DNA from: Amycolatopsis sp. CA-128772
GTDB taxonomy: Bacteria; Actinomycetota; Actinomycetes; Mycobacteriales; Pseudonocardiaceae
Direction of reading: 5' to 3'
Assembly: GCF_002904295.1 (NCBI RefSeq)
Contig: NZ_PPHG01000078.1
Span: forward strand, 1 to 64,000
Length of the DNA stretch: 64,000 nt
Shown here: in pieces, positions 9,331 through 16,873 of the stretch
Position numbering within the stretch: the first letter of the stretch is position 1
Layout: the number at the start of each line of letters is the position of its first letter
Position numbers and translations under genes: made by a program
Notes under the pieces: model-generated
Told to the model about the DNA's origin: nothing
Seen by the model: the letters and a program-made list of their open reading frames with translations, nothing else
Database searches by the model: none

Positions 9331-10407
9331 GTGCCCGAACTGGTCGTGCTCGCCGAGCAGCTCCTCGCGCCCGTGCCCGGTGGCACCGGGCGCTACACGG
9401 CCGAGCTGCTGCCCGCGCTCGCGAAGACCGCGCCGCCGGGCTGGACGGTGTCCAGCGTCGTGGCGCGGCACGCCGACGTGACCGCGGCCCGGCTGGACGG
9501 CGTCGAAGGGCCGCGGGTGCTGCGGATCCCGCCGCGCGCGCTGGTCGCCGCCTGGCAGCTGGGCCTGCGCTGGTGGCCGGGCGGCGACGCGGTGCACGCG
9601 CCGACGCCGTTCGCGCCGCCGCGCGCCCCGGCCGGCAAGACGCTGAGCGTGACCGTGCACGACACCGTGCCGTGGACCCACCCCGAGACGCTCACCGCGC
9701 GCGGCGTGAGCTGGCACCGGTCGATGATCGCGCGGGCCGCGCGGCGGGCGTCCGGGCTGGTCGTGCCGACGCGCGCGGTCGCCGACGAGCTGGCCGTGCT
9801 CATCGACGTCGACGTGCCGGTGCGCGTGGTGCCGCACGGCGTGCGGGTGCCGTCGGGCGCGGCCGAGGTGGAGCTCCCGGCGCAGTACGTGCTGGCGGTC
9901 GGCACGATCGAGCCGCGCAAGGGGATCGACGTGCTGGTCGACGCGGTCGCGGCGCTGGACGGCACCGCGCTCGTGCTGGCCGGCCAGCCGGGCTGGGGCG
10001 GCGTCGACCCGGTGGCGCTGGCGGCCGAGCGCGGCCTGCCGGCGGACCGGCTGTGGGTGCTGGGGAAGGTGACGGACGCGCAGCTGACGACCGTGCTGCG
10101 CCGGGCCGACGTGCTGGCCGTGCCGAGCCTCGCCGAGGGGTTCGGGCTGGGCCTGCTCGAAGCGATGGCGGCCGGGATCCCGGTGGTGCACACCGACGTC
10201 CCGGCGCTGGCCGAGGTGGCGGGCGGCGCGGGCGTCATGGTGCCGCGCGGGGACGCGGCGGCGCTGGCGAAGGCCCTTCGCGAGGTGCTGGGGTCGCCGT
10301 CGCTGGCGGCGGAGCTGGTCCGGTCGGGCCGCGAGCGGGCGCGCGCGTTCACCTGGCGGCGCGCGGCCGAGGCCGTCTGGGCGATCCACCGGCGGGCGCA
10401 CGACTGA
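9331..10407 (+). CDS. GT4-family glycosyltransferase
   Basis: 358-residue GT-B enzyme. The N-terminal PGGTGRYTAELLP loop and VTVHDTVPW are typical of the mannosyl/rhamnosyl transferase group. The donor domain starts at VGTIEPRKGIDVL and contains SLAEGFGLGLLEAMA with the conserved glutamates. The GTG at 9331 lacks a Shine-Dalgarno and lies 6 nt after CACAAT, so a leaderless start is proposed; an in-frame GTG at 9343 is the alternative. It is divergent from the operon ending at 4774 and precedes another GT4 gene. Acceptor unknown. Confidence 0.9.
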   Translation: MPELVVLAEQLLAPVPGGTGRYTAELLPALAKTAPPGWTVSSVVARHADVTAARLDGVEGPRVLRIPPRALVAAWQLGLRWWPGGDAVHAPTPFAPPRAPAGKTLSVTVHDTVPWTHPETLTARGVSWHRSMIARAARRASGLVVPTRAVADELAVLIDVDVPVRVVPHGVRVPSGAAEVELPAQYVLAVGTIEPRKGIDVLVDAVAALDGTALVLAGQPGWGGVDPVALAAERGLPADRLWVLGKVTDAQLTTVLRRADVLAVPSLAEGFGLGLLEAMAAGIPVVHTDVPALAEVAGGAGVMVPRGDAAALAKALREVLGSPSLAAELVRSGRERARAFTWRRAAEAVWAIHRRAHD

Positions 10408-10473
10408 GGCCCCCACCTGCCCGGTTTGCCAGTTCCTCACCGAGGCACCGGGGTGCCGCCGTACCCTGCAGGG

Positions 10474-11622
10474 GTGAGCGATGATCCCCGGGTCCTGATC
10501 GACGCGACCGCGGTTCCCGCGGACCGCGGCGGGGTCGGCCGGTACGTGGATTCGCTCGTCGCCGCCCTCGACGCGGACGGGGCCCGGATCACCGTCGTCT
10601 GCCAGCCCCGCGACCTGCAGCTTTACGATCGGCTGGCGCCACGCTCCCGCGTCGTGCCGGCGTCCCCGGCGACGACCACCCGCACGGCCCGGCTGACCTG
10701 GGAACAGGCGACCCTGCCCCGGCTGGCCCGCCGCCTCGGCGCGGACGTCGTCCACTCACCGCACTACACGATGCCGCTGGCGACGTCGGCGGCCTCGGTG
10801 GTGACGCTGCACGACGCGACGTTCTTCACCGACGCCGTGCTGCACTCGTCGGTGAAGGCCCGGTTCTTCCGCGCGTGGACGGCGACGGCCCTGCGGCGCG
10901 CGACGCTGTGCGTGGTGCCGTCGGAGGCGACGGCGACGGAGCTGGCCCGCGTCGGCCCGGTGCGGCACGCTTCCCTGGAAGTCATCCACCACGGCGTCGA
11001 CAGCGAGCGCTTCCACCCGCCGTCCCCGGCCGAGGTGGCGGCGGCGCGCGCGGCGGTCGGCCTGGGCCGGACCCCGTACGTGGCGTTCCTGGGCGCGCTG
11101 GAGCCGCGGAAGAACGTGCCGGCCCTGATCCGCGGCTTCGCGCGCGCGGTCGCCGGCCGCCCGGACGCACCGGCGCTGGTCCTGGCGGGCCAGCCGGGCT
11201 GGGACACGCAGGTCGAGCGGGCGTTGGACGCGGTCCCGCACCGCCTGCGCGTGATCCGGGCCGGGTACCTGCCGTTCGGCACGCTGGCGGGGTTCCTGGG
11301 CGGGGCTTCGCTGGTGGCGTACCCGTCGCTGGGCGAGGGGTTCGGGCTGCCGGTCCTGGAGGCCATGGCGTGCGGCGCGTGCGTCCTGACGACACGCCGG
11401 TTGTCCCTGCCCGAGGTGGGCGGCGACGCGGTGGCGTACTGCGGCGTGGGAGCCGGGGACGTGGCGGCTGCGCTGGGTGAGCTGCTGGACGACCCGGGCC
11501 GGCGAGCGGAGCTGGCGACGGCGGCGCAGCAGCGGGCGAAGGAGTTCTCGTGGGCTACGACCGCGGAACGGCACCGGGAGGCGTACGCGAAAGCCTGGTC
11601 CCGGCACCTGCGCACCCGGTGA
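10474..11622 (+). CDS. GT4-family glycosyltransferase
   Basis: 382-residue retaining glycosyltransferase. It shows DRGGVGRYVDSL at the N-terminus, VTLHDATFF in the first Rossmann domain, LGALEPRKNV at the start of the donor domain, and SLGEGFGLPVLEAMA carrying the catalytic and ribose-binding acidic residues. The GTG at 10474 follows TACCCT (10462-10467) by 6 nt, again a leaderless arrangement, although an in-frame start at 10426 is open. It is flanked by another GT4 gene and by wbbL, supporting a role in envelope glycan assembly. The specific linkage cannot be assigned. Confidence 0.9.
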   Translation: MSDDPRVLIDATAVPADRGGVGRYVDSLVAALDADGARITVVCQPRDLQLYDRLAPRSRVVPASPATTTRTARLTWEQATLPRLARRLGADVVHSPHYTMPLATSAASVVTLHDATFFTDAVLHSSVKARFFRAWTATALRRATLCVVPSEATATELARVGPVRHASLEVIHHGVDSERFHPPSPAEVAAARAAVGLGRTPYVAFLGALEPRKNVPALIRGFARAVAGRPDAPALVLAGQPGWDTQVERALDAVPHRLRVIRAGYLPFGTLAGFLGGASLVAYPSLGEGFGLPVLEAMACGACVLTTRRLSLPEVGGDAVAYCGVGAGDVAAALGELLDDPGRRAELATAAQQRAKEFSWATTAERHREAYAKAWSRHLRTR

Positions 11623-11689
11623 CTTCTTCCGGCGTGCTGCTGGGCCGGGGCCGCCGATTCACCCTCGGTGATGCGTGGACAATGGCCGG

Positions 11690-12550
11690 GTGACTGAGCA
11701 ATCCCGCTATGGCGACGATGTCGGCGTCGTGACCGTGACCTACTTCTCCGAGGACACCATCGAGCGGTTCCTCGACACCCTCGAGAAGGCCACCGAGCGC
11801 GAGGTCAAGGTGGTCGTCGCGGACAACGCGTCCGTTGAGGGGGCCCTCGAGCAGGTCACCTCGCGCCGGGCGAACGTGCAGCTGCTCACCATCGGGGAGA
11901 ACGTCGGGTACGGGACCGCCGCCAACCGGGGGGTCGCCGAGCTCGATGACTCCTGTGGGTGGGTCGTCGTCGTCAACCCGGACCTCGAATGGGAGCCCGG
12001 GTCGCTCGACGCGCTGCTCGAGGTCGCCGGGCGGTGGCCGCGCGGGGGTGCCTTCGGGCCGCTCATCCACGACCTCAGCGGCACCGTCTACCCCTCGGCG
12101 CGGCTGCTGCCGTCCTTCGGCCGCGGGATCGGGCACGCCGTTTTCGCGAAGGTCTGGCCCGGCAACCCCTGGACCAGGCAGTACCGGCAGGAGACCGGCG
12201 CCCCGGCCGAGCGCGTCGCGGGCTGGCTGTCCGGCTCGTGCCAGCTGATCCGGCGGGAGGCGTTCGACTCCGTCGGCGGCTTCGACACGCGCTACTTCAT
12301 GTACTTCGAGGACGTCGACCTCGGCGACCGGCTGGCCAAGGCGGGCTGGCTGAACGTCTACGCGCCGTCTTCGCGGGTCACGCACGAAGGCGGGCACTCG
12401 ACGTCGCAGGCGTCGAAGAAGATGCTGGCCGCGCACCACGCCAGTGCCTACCGCTACCTCGCCGACCGCCACCAGGGGCTCGCCTGGAAGCCGGTGCTGG
12501 CCGCCGTGAAGCTCGGCCTCGCGCTGCGGCTGAAGCTGGAAACCCGCTAG
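11690..12550 (+). CDS. wbbL: decaprenyl-PP-GlcNAc rhamnosyltransferase
   Basis: Adds L-rhamnose to decaprenyl-diphospho-GlcNAc, forming the linker that ties arabinogalactan to peptidoglycan. 286 residues. The sequence follows mycobacterial WbbL closely: NVGYGTAANRGVAEL, WVVVVNPDLEWEPGS, GPLIHD, PSARLLPS, GWLSGSC, FMYFEDVDLGDRLAKAGWL and a HAS/YLADRH tail. The GTG at 11690 lies 6 nt after GACAAT (11678-11683), suggesting leaderless translation. It uses the rmlB/rmlD product, and manB follows downstream, as in Rv3264c-Rv3266c. Its stop overlaps the convergent small gene by 3 bp. Confidence 0.93.
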   Translation: MTEQSRYGDDVGVVTVTYFSEDTIERFLDTLEKATEREVKVVVADNASVEGALEQVTSRRANVQLLTIGENVGYGTAANRGVAELDDSCGWVVVVNPDLEWEPGSLDALLEVAGRWPRGGAFGPLIHDLSGTVYPSARLLPSFGRGIGHAVFAKVWPGNPWTRQYRQETGAPAERVAGWLSGSCQLIRREAFDSVGGFDTRYFMYFEDVDLGDRLAKAGWLNVYAPSSRVTHEGGHSTSQASKKMLAAHHASAYRYLADRHQGLAWKPVLAAVKLGLALRLKLETR

Positions 12551-12999
12551 ATCCCGTCGAGCCGGCGTGAAAGGTCGGATTTGCCGATGTTCTGCGTCAC
12601 CGTCGGCACCAGGCCGGTGTCCTCCGGATCCGGCTCCTTCAGGGGGCTCGTGATCTGCTCGGCCTGGGGCCGGCGGGACAGCGGGGCCGGCAGCGGCGTC
12701 GTCGGCGACGGCGTGCTCAGCGGGGTCGTCTGCTGCGGGCGGCGGCCGCCCGGGACCTCCAGCCGCCGGGTCGGCGACGAGCCGGCCAGCGGGTGGTCGT
12801 TTTCCTCGATCAGCGACGCCGGCAGCTGCGTGGTCGTGTCGGGGTCGCGGCTGCGGTCGAGCCCGTCGATCTGCGCGCGCGGGATCTGCTGGGTGTTCGA
12901 CGAGTCCATCGGTGACGTCGCGCTGTCGGGTGTCACGACGAACACACCGCGCGCCTGGGCTCGTGCGAGCAGGGCGTCCGCCCGATCGCGGGGGTCCAT
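12547..12999 (-). CDS. hypothetical protein, polar and disordered
   Basis: 150-residue protein with no recognised domain. After MDPRDRADALLARAQARGV it is rich in Pro, Thr, Ser, Gln and Asp, with no membrane segment or signal peptide. It is likely cytosolic and largely disordered. The ATG has GGGAGG 8 nt upstream. It is divergent from manB, which may share a promoter region, and convergent with wbbL with the stop codons interlocked in CTAG. GC-rich third positions support real coding. Function unknown. Confidence 0.75.
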   Translation of the reverse strand: MDPRDRADALLARAQARGVFVVTPDSATSPMDSSNTQQIPRAQIDGLDRSRDPDTTTQLPASLIEENDHPLAGSSPTRRLEVPGGRRPQQTTPLSTPSPTTPLPAPLSRRPQAEQITSPLKEPDPEDTGLVPTVTQNIGKSDLSRRLDGI

Positions 13000-13140
13000 C
13001 CCCTCGGCCTCCCGACTGACCCGGGGCCCTCTGGGGAAAGGCCCGCCTGTTTCCTGTCTAGGGTAGGCCCTCCGGGCGACCTCCGTCAGGGTTTCCCGCG
13101 GCTTGTCGCTCAGCGGTGCGTGATAAAAGAGGAGATTTCC

Positions 13141-14229
13141 GTGACGTCCGAGGTCCGAACCGACGCTGTCGACGCCGTCGTGCTGGTCGGGGGCAAGGGC
13201 ACGCGTCTCCGGCCCTTGACCCTGTCGGCGCCGAAGCCGATGCTCCCCACAGCCGGGACGCCCTACCTGAGCCACCTGTTCTCCCGCATCCGCGAGGCCG
13301 GGATCCGGCACGTCGTGCTGGGGACCAGCTACCGGGCGGAGGTGTTCGAGGAGTACTTCGGCGACGGCAAGGCGATCGGCCTGGAGCTGGAGTACGTCGT
13401 CGAGGAGGAGCCGCTCGACACCGCGGGCGCGATCCGGAACGTCTACGACAAGCTGCGCGCCGAGCAGGTGATCGTCTTCAACGGCGACATCATCTCCGGC
13501 TCGGACCTCGGCGAGCAGCTGCGCGTCCACCGCGAATCGGGCGCCGACGTCACCCTGCACCTGCAGCGCGTGCCCGACCCGAGCCGGTTCGGTTCGGTGC
13601 CGACCGACGAGACCGGCCGCGTCCAGGCGTTCCTCGAGAAGACGCCGAACCCGCCGACCGACCAGATCAACGCCGGCTGCTACGTCTTCCGCCGCCCGGT
13701 GATCGAGGCCATCCCGACCGGACGCCGGGTGTCGGTCGAGCGCGAGACGTTCCCGCAGCTGCTGGAGCAGGGCGCGCACATCCAGGGGTTCGTCGACAGT
13801 TCCTACTGGCTGGACGTCGGCACGCCGGAAGCGTTCGTGCGCGGCTCGGCCGACCTCGTCCGCGGCCTGGCGCCGACGTCGGCGCTGCCCGGCCGCCCCG
13901 GCGACTTCCTGGTTCTCGACGGCGCGTCGGTGGCGGAAGACGCCCAGCTCAGCGGCGGTTCGACGATCGGCGTCGCGGCTGTGGTCGGCTCGGGCGCGAA
14001 GATCGACGGCTCGGTCCTGTTCGACGGCGCGGCCGTCTCCGAAGGCGCGATCGTCGAGCGCTCGGTGCTGGGCCACGGCGCCCGCGTCGGCGCCGGCGCG
14101 GTGCTGCGCGGTGTGGTGCTGGGCGACGGCGTGTCCGTCGGGGCGGGCTGCGAGCTGCTGGAAGGCGCCCGGATCTGGCCGGACGTCGTGCTGCCCGACG
14201 GGTCCATCCGCTTCTCGAGCGACGCTTAG
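13141..14229 (+). CDS. manB: mannose-1-phosphate guanylyltransferase
   Basis: Makes GDP-mannose from GTP and mannose-1-phosphate for mannosylated glycolipids and lipoglycans. 362 residues. The nucleotidyltransferase domain has AVVLVGGKGTRLRPLT and the metal aspartate in FNGDIISG. The C-terminal third is a left-handed beta-helix with hexapeptide repeats (about 265-350). The name follows the mycobacterial Rv3264c assignment, which is also next to wbbL. The GTG at 13141 is chosen because AAGAGGAG lies 6 nt upstream; an open frame extends to 13120. Other nucleotide-sugar pyrophosphorylases have similar sequence, so the hexose specificity is inferred from synteny. Confidence 0.85.
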   Translation: MTSEVRTDAVDAVVLVGGKGTRLRPLTLSAPKPMLPTAGTPYLSHLFSRIREAGIRHVVLGTSYRAEVFEEYFGDGKAIGLELEYVVEEEPLDTAGAIRNVYDKLRAEQVIVFNGDIISGSDLGEQLRVHRESGADVTLHLQRVPDPSRFGSVPTDETGRVQAFLEKTPNPPTDQINAGCYVFRRPVIEAIPTGRRVSVERETFPQLLEQGAHIQGFVDSSYWLDVGTPEAFVRGSADLVRGLAPTSALPGRPGDFLVLDGASVAEDAQLSGGSTIGVAAVVGSGAKIDGSVLFDGAAVSEGAIVERSVLGHGARVGAGAVLRGVVLGDGVSVGAGCELLEGARIWPDVVLPDGSIRFSSDA

Positions 14230-14232
14230 CCG

Positions 14233-15129
14233 ATGTTCTGGCGTCCCGCGTTCGAAGTCGACCTGGACCGTGTCCTGCGTCCGCTGAAGCGTGGGCGCGG
14301 GTCGCTCAACATCCTCACGGACGAGCGCGGCATCACCTGGCTGGCCTCGAACACCCCGGACGGCCCGGGCACGCTGGCGCTGCGCCGCCACGCGGACGGC
14401 CGCGTCGAGGCGGCGGCCTGGGGCGACGGGGCGGACCGCCTGCTCACCGGCGTCCCGGCGCTGCTGGGCGCGAACGACGACGACTCGGGGTTCGTGGCGC
14501 ACCACGACGTGGTGGCGCGGGCCCGCCGGGCGGTGCCCGGACTGCGGCTCGGCGCGACCGGGGTGGTGTGGGACTGGCTGGTGCTGGCGGTGCTGGAGCA
14601 GAAGGTCGCGGGCAAGGAGGCGATCCGCTCGTGGGCCGAGCTGTGCCGCCGCTTCGGCGCCCGCGCGCCGGGGCCGGGCCCCGAGCGGCTGCGCGTGCCG
14701 CCGACGCCGGCGAAGATCCGCGAGCTGCCGGACTGGGACTGGCACCGGGCGGGCGTCGACATCAAGCGCCGGACGGCCCTGTTCAACGCGGCCGGCGTGG
14801 CGAAGCACCTGGAGCACGCGGTGGCCTTGGGCGGCCTCGCGGGGCGGCACTGGCTGCGCCAGGTGCCGGGCATCGGGGTGTGGACGGCGGCGGAGATCGC
14901 CCAGCGCGCGTGGGGCGACCCGGACGCGGTCAGCTTCGGCGACTACAACATCCCGTCGATGGTGGGCCACGCGCTGCTGGGCCGGCGAACGGACGACGCG
15001 GGGATGGCGGAACTGCTGGCACCGTACGCACCGCAGCGCCAGCGGGCGGTGCGCTACCTGGAGGCGGCCGGCCACCGGCGGCCGCGGTTCGGGCCGCGGA
15101 TCGAGCTGCGGGACTACCGCGCGATGTGA
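14233..15129 (+). CDS. AlkA-like DNA-3-methyladenine glycosylase (HhH-GPD)
   Basis: 298-residue base-excision repair enzyme that removes alkylated purines. The helix-hairpin-helix is VPGIGVWTAAEIA (about residues 217-229). It is followed by a Gly/Asp segment, with the catalytic aspartate expected in FGDYNIPS. There is no iron-sulfur cysteine cluster after the domain, as expected for AlkA rather than EndoIII. It starts 4 nt after the manB stop, so it is translationally linked to that gene, an odd pairing of repair and sugar metabolism probably reflecting shared transcription only. Confidence 0.85.
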   Translation: MFWRPAFEVDLDRVLRPLKRGRGSLNILTDERGITWLASNTPDGPGTLALRRHADGRVEAAAWGDGADRLLTGVPALLGANDDDSGFVAHHDVVARARRAVPGLRLGATGVVWDWLVLAVLEQKVAGKEAIRSWAELCRRFGARAPGPGPERLRVPPTPAKIRELPDWDWHRAGVDIKRRTALFNAAGVAKHLEHAVALGGLAGRHWLRQVPGIGVWTAAEIAQRAWGDPDAVSFGDYNIPSMVGHALLGRRTDDAGMAELLAPYAPQRQRAVRYLEAAGHRRPRFGPRIELRDYRAM

Positions 15130-15171
15130 GCGCCGGGCAAGACCCGGAAGGTGGCCTTCAAAACGAAATGC

Positions 15172-15504
15172 TTACTGCTGCGGGGGATTCCCGCCCGGCT
15201 GGCCCGGGTACGGCGGCTGTCCGGGGTACGGCGGTTGCTGCGGCGGGTAGCCCGGCTGCTGGCCGGGAAACCCTTGCTGGGGCGGATAGCCCGGCTGCTG
15301 GCCGGGAAACCCCTGCTGTGGCGGATATCCCGGCTGCTGGCCCGGGAACCCTTGCTGCGGCGGATATCCCGGCTGCTGATAGCCGGGGTATTGCGGCGGG
15401 TACGGCGGCTGCTTCGGCTTGTTCGAGTTCACGATCGCCAGCACCCCGGCGACGATCCCGGCGATCACCACCAGCAGGATCAGCAGTGTCAGGACGCTGA
15501 GCAT
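15172..15504 (-). CDS. small membrane protein with Pro-Gly-Tyr-Gln repeats
   Basis: 110 residues. An N-terminal hydrophobic helix (about 3-26) leads into a short basic stretch. The tail consists of GYPPQQ/GFPGQQ units in roughly 13-residue repeats. The tail is probably flexible and may bind wall polymer or partner proteins, which is inference. Its ATG shares one base with the stop of the GntR gene (TGATG), so it is the third gene of an operon whose first gene encodes a similar protein. The repetitive DNA (about 15226-15400) is the coding repeat, not a CRISPR. Confidence 0.85.
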   Translation of the reverse strand: MLSVLTLLILLVVIAGIVAGVLAIVNSNKPKQPPYPPQYPGYQQPGYPPQQGFPGQQPGYPPQQGFPGQQPGYPPQQGFPGQQPGYPPQQPPYPGQPPYPGQPGGNPPQQ

Positions 15505-15869
15505 CAGCCGTTCCCCTCGTCGAGTGCCGCGCGGACAATCGACAGTGCCTCGGTGTCGTCGAGGCCGAGCTTACGGGTCGTCTTCGCGTACTCCGCGGCC
15601 GCCTGCTGGGCACGGCGGCGGCTCTGGTCGCCCGCCGCCGCCACGAAACTGCCCGCCCGGCCGCGGGTCTCGATCAGGCCCGCTTCCTCCAGTTCGCGGT
15701 ACGCCCTCGCCACCGTGTTCGGGGCGATGCCCAGGTCGGCCGCCAGCCGGCGGACCGTGGGCAGCTTGGTGCCCACGGCCAGGCTGCGGTCGGTGATCCG
15801 GGTCGCGAGCCCCGACCGGACCTGCTCGTACGGCGGGACCGGTGAACCGCTGTCGAAGGGGATGATCAC
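15504..15869 (-). CDS. GntR-family regulator, YtrA-like
   Basis: 121-residue repressor consisting almost only of the winged helix: PPYEQVRSGLATRI, KLPTVRRLAADLGI, NTVARAYRELEEAGL and ETRGRAGSFV. A short helical C-terminus replaces a ligand domain. This size is typical of the YtrA subfamily, which usually controls adjacent transport or membrane genes. The GTG overlaps the upstream gene by 4 bp (GTGA). The downstream membrane gene overlaps by 1 bp. It probably autoregulates the three-gene operon. The inducer is unknown. Confidence 0.9.
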   Translation of the reverse strand: MIIPFDSGSPVPPYEQVRSGLATRITDRSLAVGTKLPTVRRLAADLGIAPNTVARAYRELEEAGLIETRGRAGSFVAAAGDQSRRRAQQAAAEYAKTTRKLGLDDTEALSIVRAALDEGNG

Positions 15870-16300
15870 CAGCTCTGCGGACCCGCTCCCGGCCCCGGCA
15901 ACTGCTGTTGCGGGAACGACGGCCCCTGCGGCGCGTACTGCGAAGGCGCCGGCGGGTACCCCGGCTGCTGCGGAAACCCCTGCTGCGGCGGAGGCGGTGG
16001 CGCGTACCCCGGCTGCGTGAACCCCTGCGAAGGCGGCACAAACCCCTGCGAGGGCGGCGCGAAACCCTGCGGAGGCGGCGCAAACCCTTGCTGCGGCGGG
16101 AAACCCGGGTTCGGCGGCGGGAACTGCCCGCTCCGCTTCATCGCCTCTTCGCGGCGCATCTTCGACACCCTGACCACCACCGCGATGACGAACACGATGA
16201 TGCCCAGCACGATCAGCCCGAGCACGATGTACCCGAACACGCCGGTGTCGCCGCCACCTCCGGAGTGGTAGTGCACCCGCTCGGGGAACTGCGTAGCCAT
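15866..16300 (-). CDS. single-pass membrane protein with Pro/Gln/Phe-rich tail
   Basis: 144 residues. A short polar N-terminus (residues 1-20) is followed by a strong membrane helix (about 21-44) and the basic anchor RVSKMRREEAMKR. A long low-complexity tail of QGFAPP/QGFVPP/GYPP units completes it. The tail should be cytosolic by the positive-inside rule. GGGAGGG precedes the ATG. First gene of the operon with a YtrA-like regulator and a second proline-rich membrane protein. No known family recognised. Confidence 0.85.
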   Translation of the reverse strand: MATQFPERVHYHSGGGGDTGVFGYIVLGLIVLGIIVFVIAVVVRVSKMRREEAMKRSGQFPPPNPGFPPQQGFAPPPQGFAPPSQGFVPPSQGFTQPGYAPPPPPQQGFPQQPGYPPAPSQYAPQGPSFPQQQLPGPGAGPQSW

Positions 16301-16327
16301 CTGGTCCCTCCCTGTCCGCGGACCAGG

Positions 16328-16873
16328 TTATCGCCCGGCACCGACAGGAACCGCGGCTTTCACCAGATCGGCGAGATCTTCCGACCCCGCCGGGAGCGCG
16401 TCCGCCGGCCACCACCGCAGGTCGTCGGACTCTTCGCTGCGCACCGGCGAAGCGCCCGGCGGGGCGTGGACGGCGAACCGGACGTCGAAGTGCCGCGTCG
16501 GCACGCCGAGCGAGCACGTGATCTGGTGGACGTCCAGGTGCACCGGCTCCGCGGACAGCCGCAGGCCGGCGATGCCGGACTCCTCGGTCGCCTCCCGCAG
16601 CGCCGCGCCGGCCAGCGACACGTCCGACGGCTCGCAGTGGCCGCCGAGCTGCAGCCAGCGGCCGACCCGCGGGTGCAGCGTCAGCAGCACCCGCGTGCCG
16701 GTGTGGTCCAGGACCACCGCGGACGCCGTCAGGTGCCCGGCCGCGCAGGACCGCTGACACGAATCCTCGCGCGCGGCCAGGAACCCGAGGAACGCCTGCC
16801 GCAGCGACTCCTGGGCCGGGGCAGCAGGCCGCCACGACGAAAGCGTCGCGACGGCGTCCGCGTGCAGGCTCAC
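16328..16873 (-). CDS. NUDIX hydrolase
   Basis: 181 residues with a clear Nudix box (G-x5-E-x7-R-E-x2-E-E-x-G): GGHCEP followed by REATEESGI. It should cleave a nucleoside diphosphate linked to another moiety, using Mg2+. The N-terminus has SCAAGHLTASAVVL, typical of actinobacterial members found beside F420 genes. The GTG overlaps the fbiB stop by 4 bp (GTGA), making it the last gene of the F420 operon. The substrate is unknown. Clean-up of a damaged nucleotide or F420 intermediate is a reasonable guess from context only. Confidence 0.9.
   Translation of the reverse strand: MSLHADAVATLSSWRPAAPAQESLRQAFLGFLAAREDSCQRSCAAGHLTASAVVLDHTGTRVLLTLHPRVGRWLQLGGHCEPSDVSLAGAALREATEESGIAGLRLSAEPVHLDVHQITCSLGVPTRHFDVRFAVHAPPGASPVRSEESDDLRWWPADALPAGSEDLADLVKAAVPVGAGR

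Noticed and set aside
15226..15400. Regular short repeats suggesting a CRISPR array or microsatellite
   Set aside because: They encode the GYPPQQ/GFPGQQ tail of a membrane protein in frame. There are no unique spacers and no cas genes.
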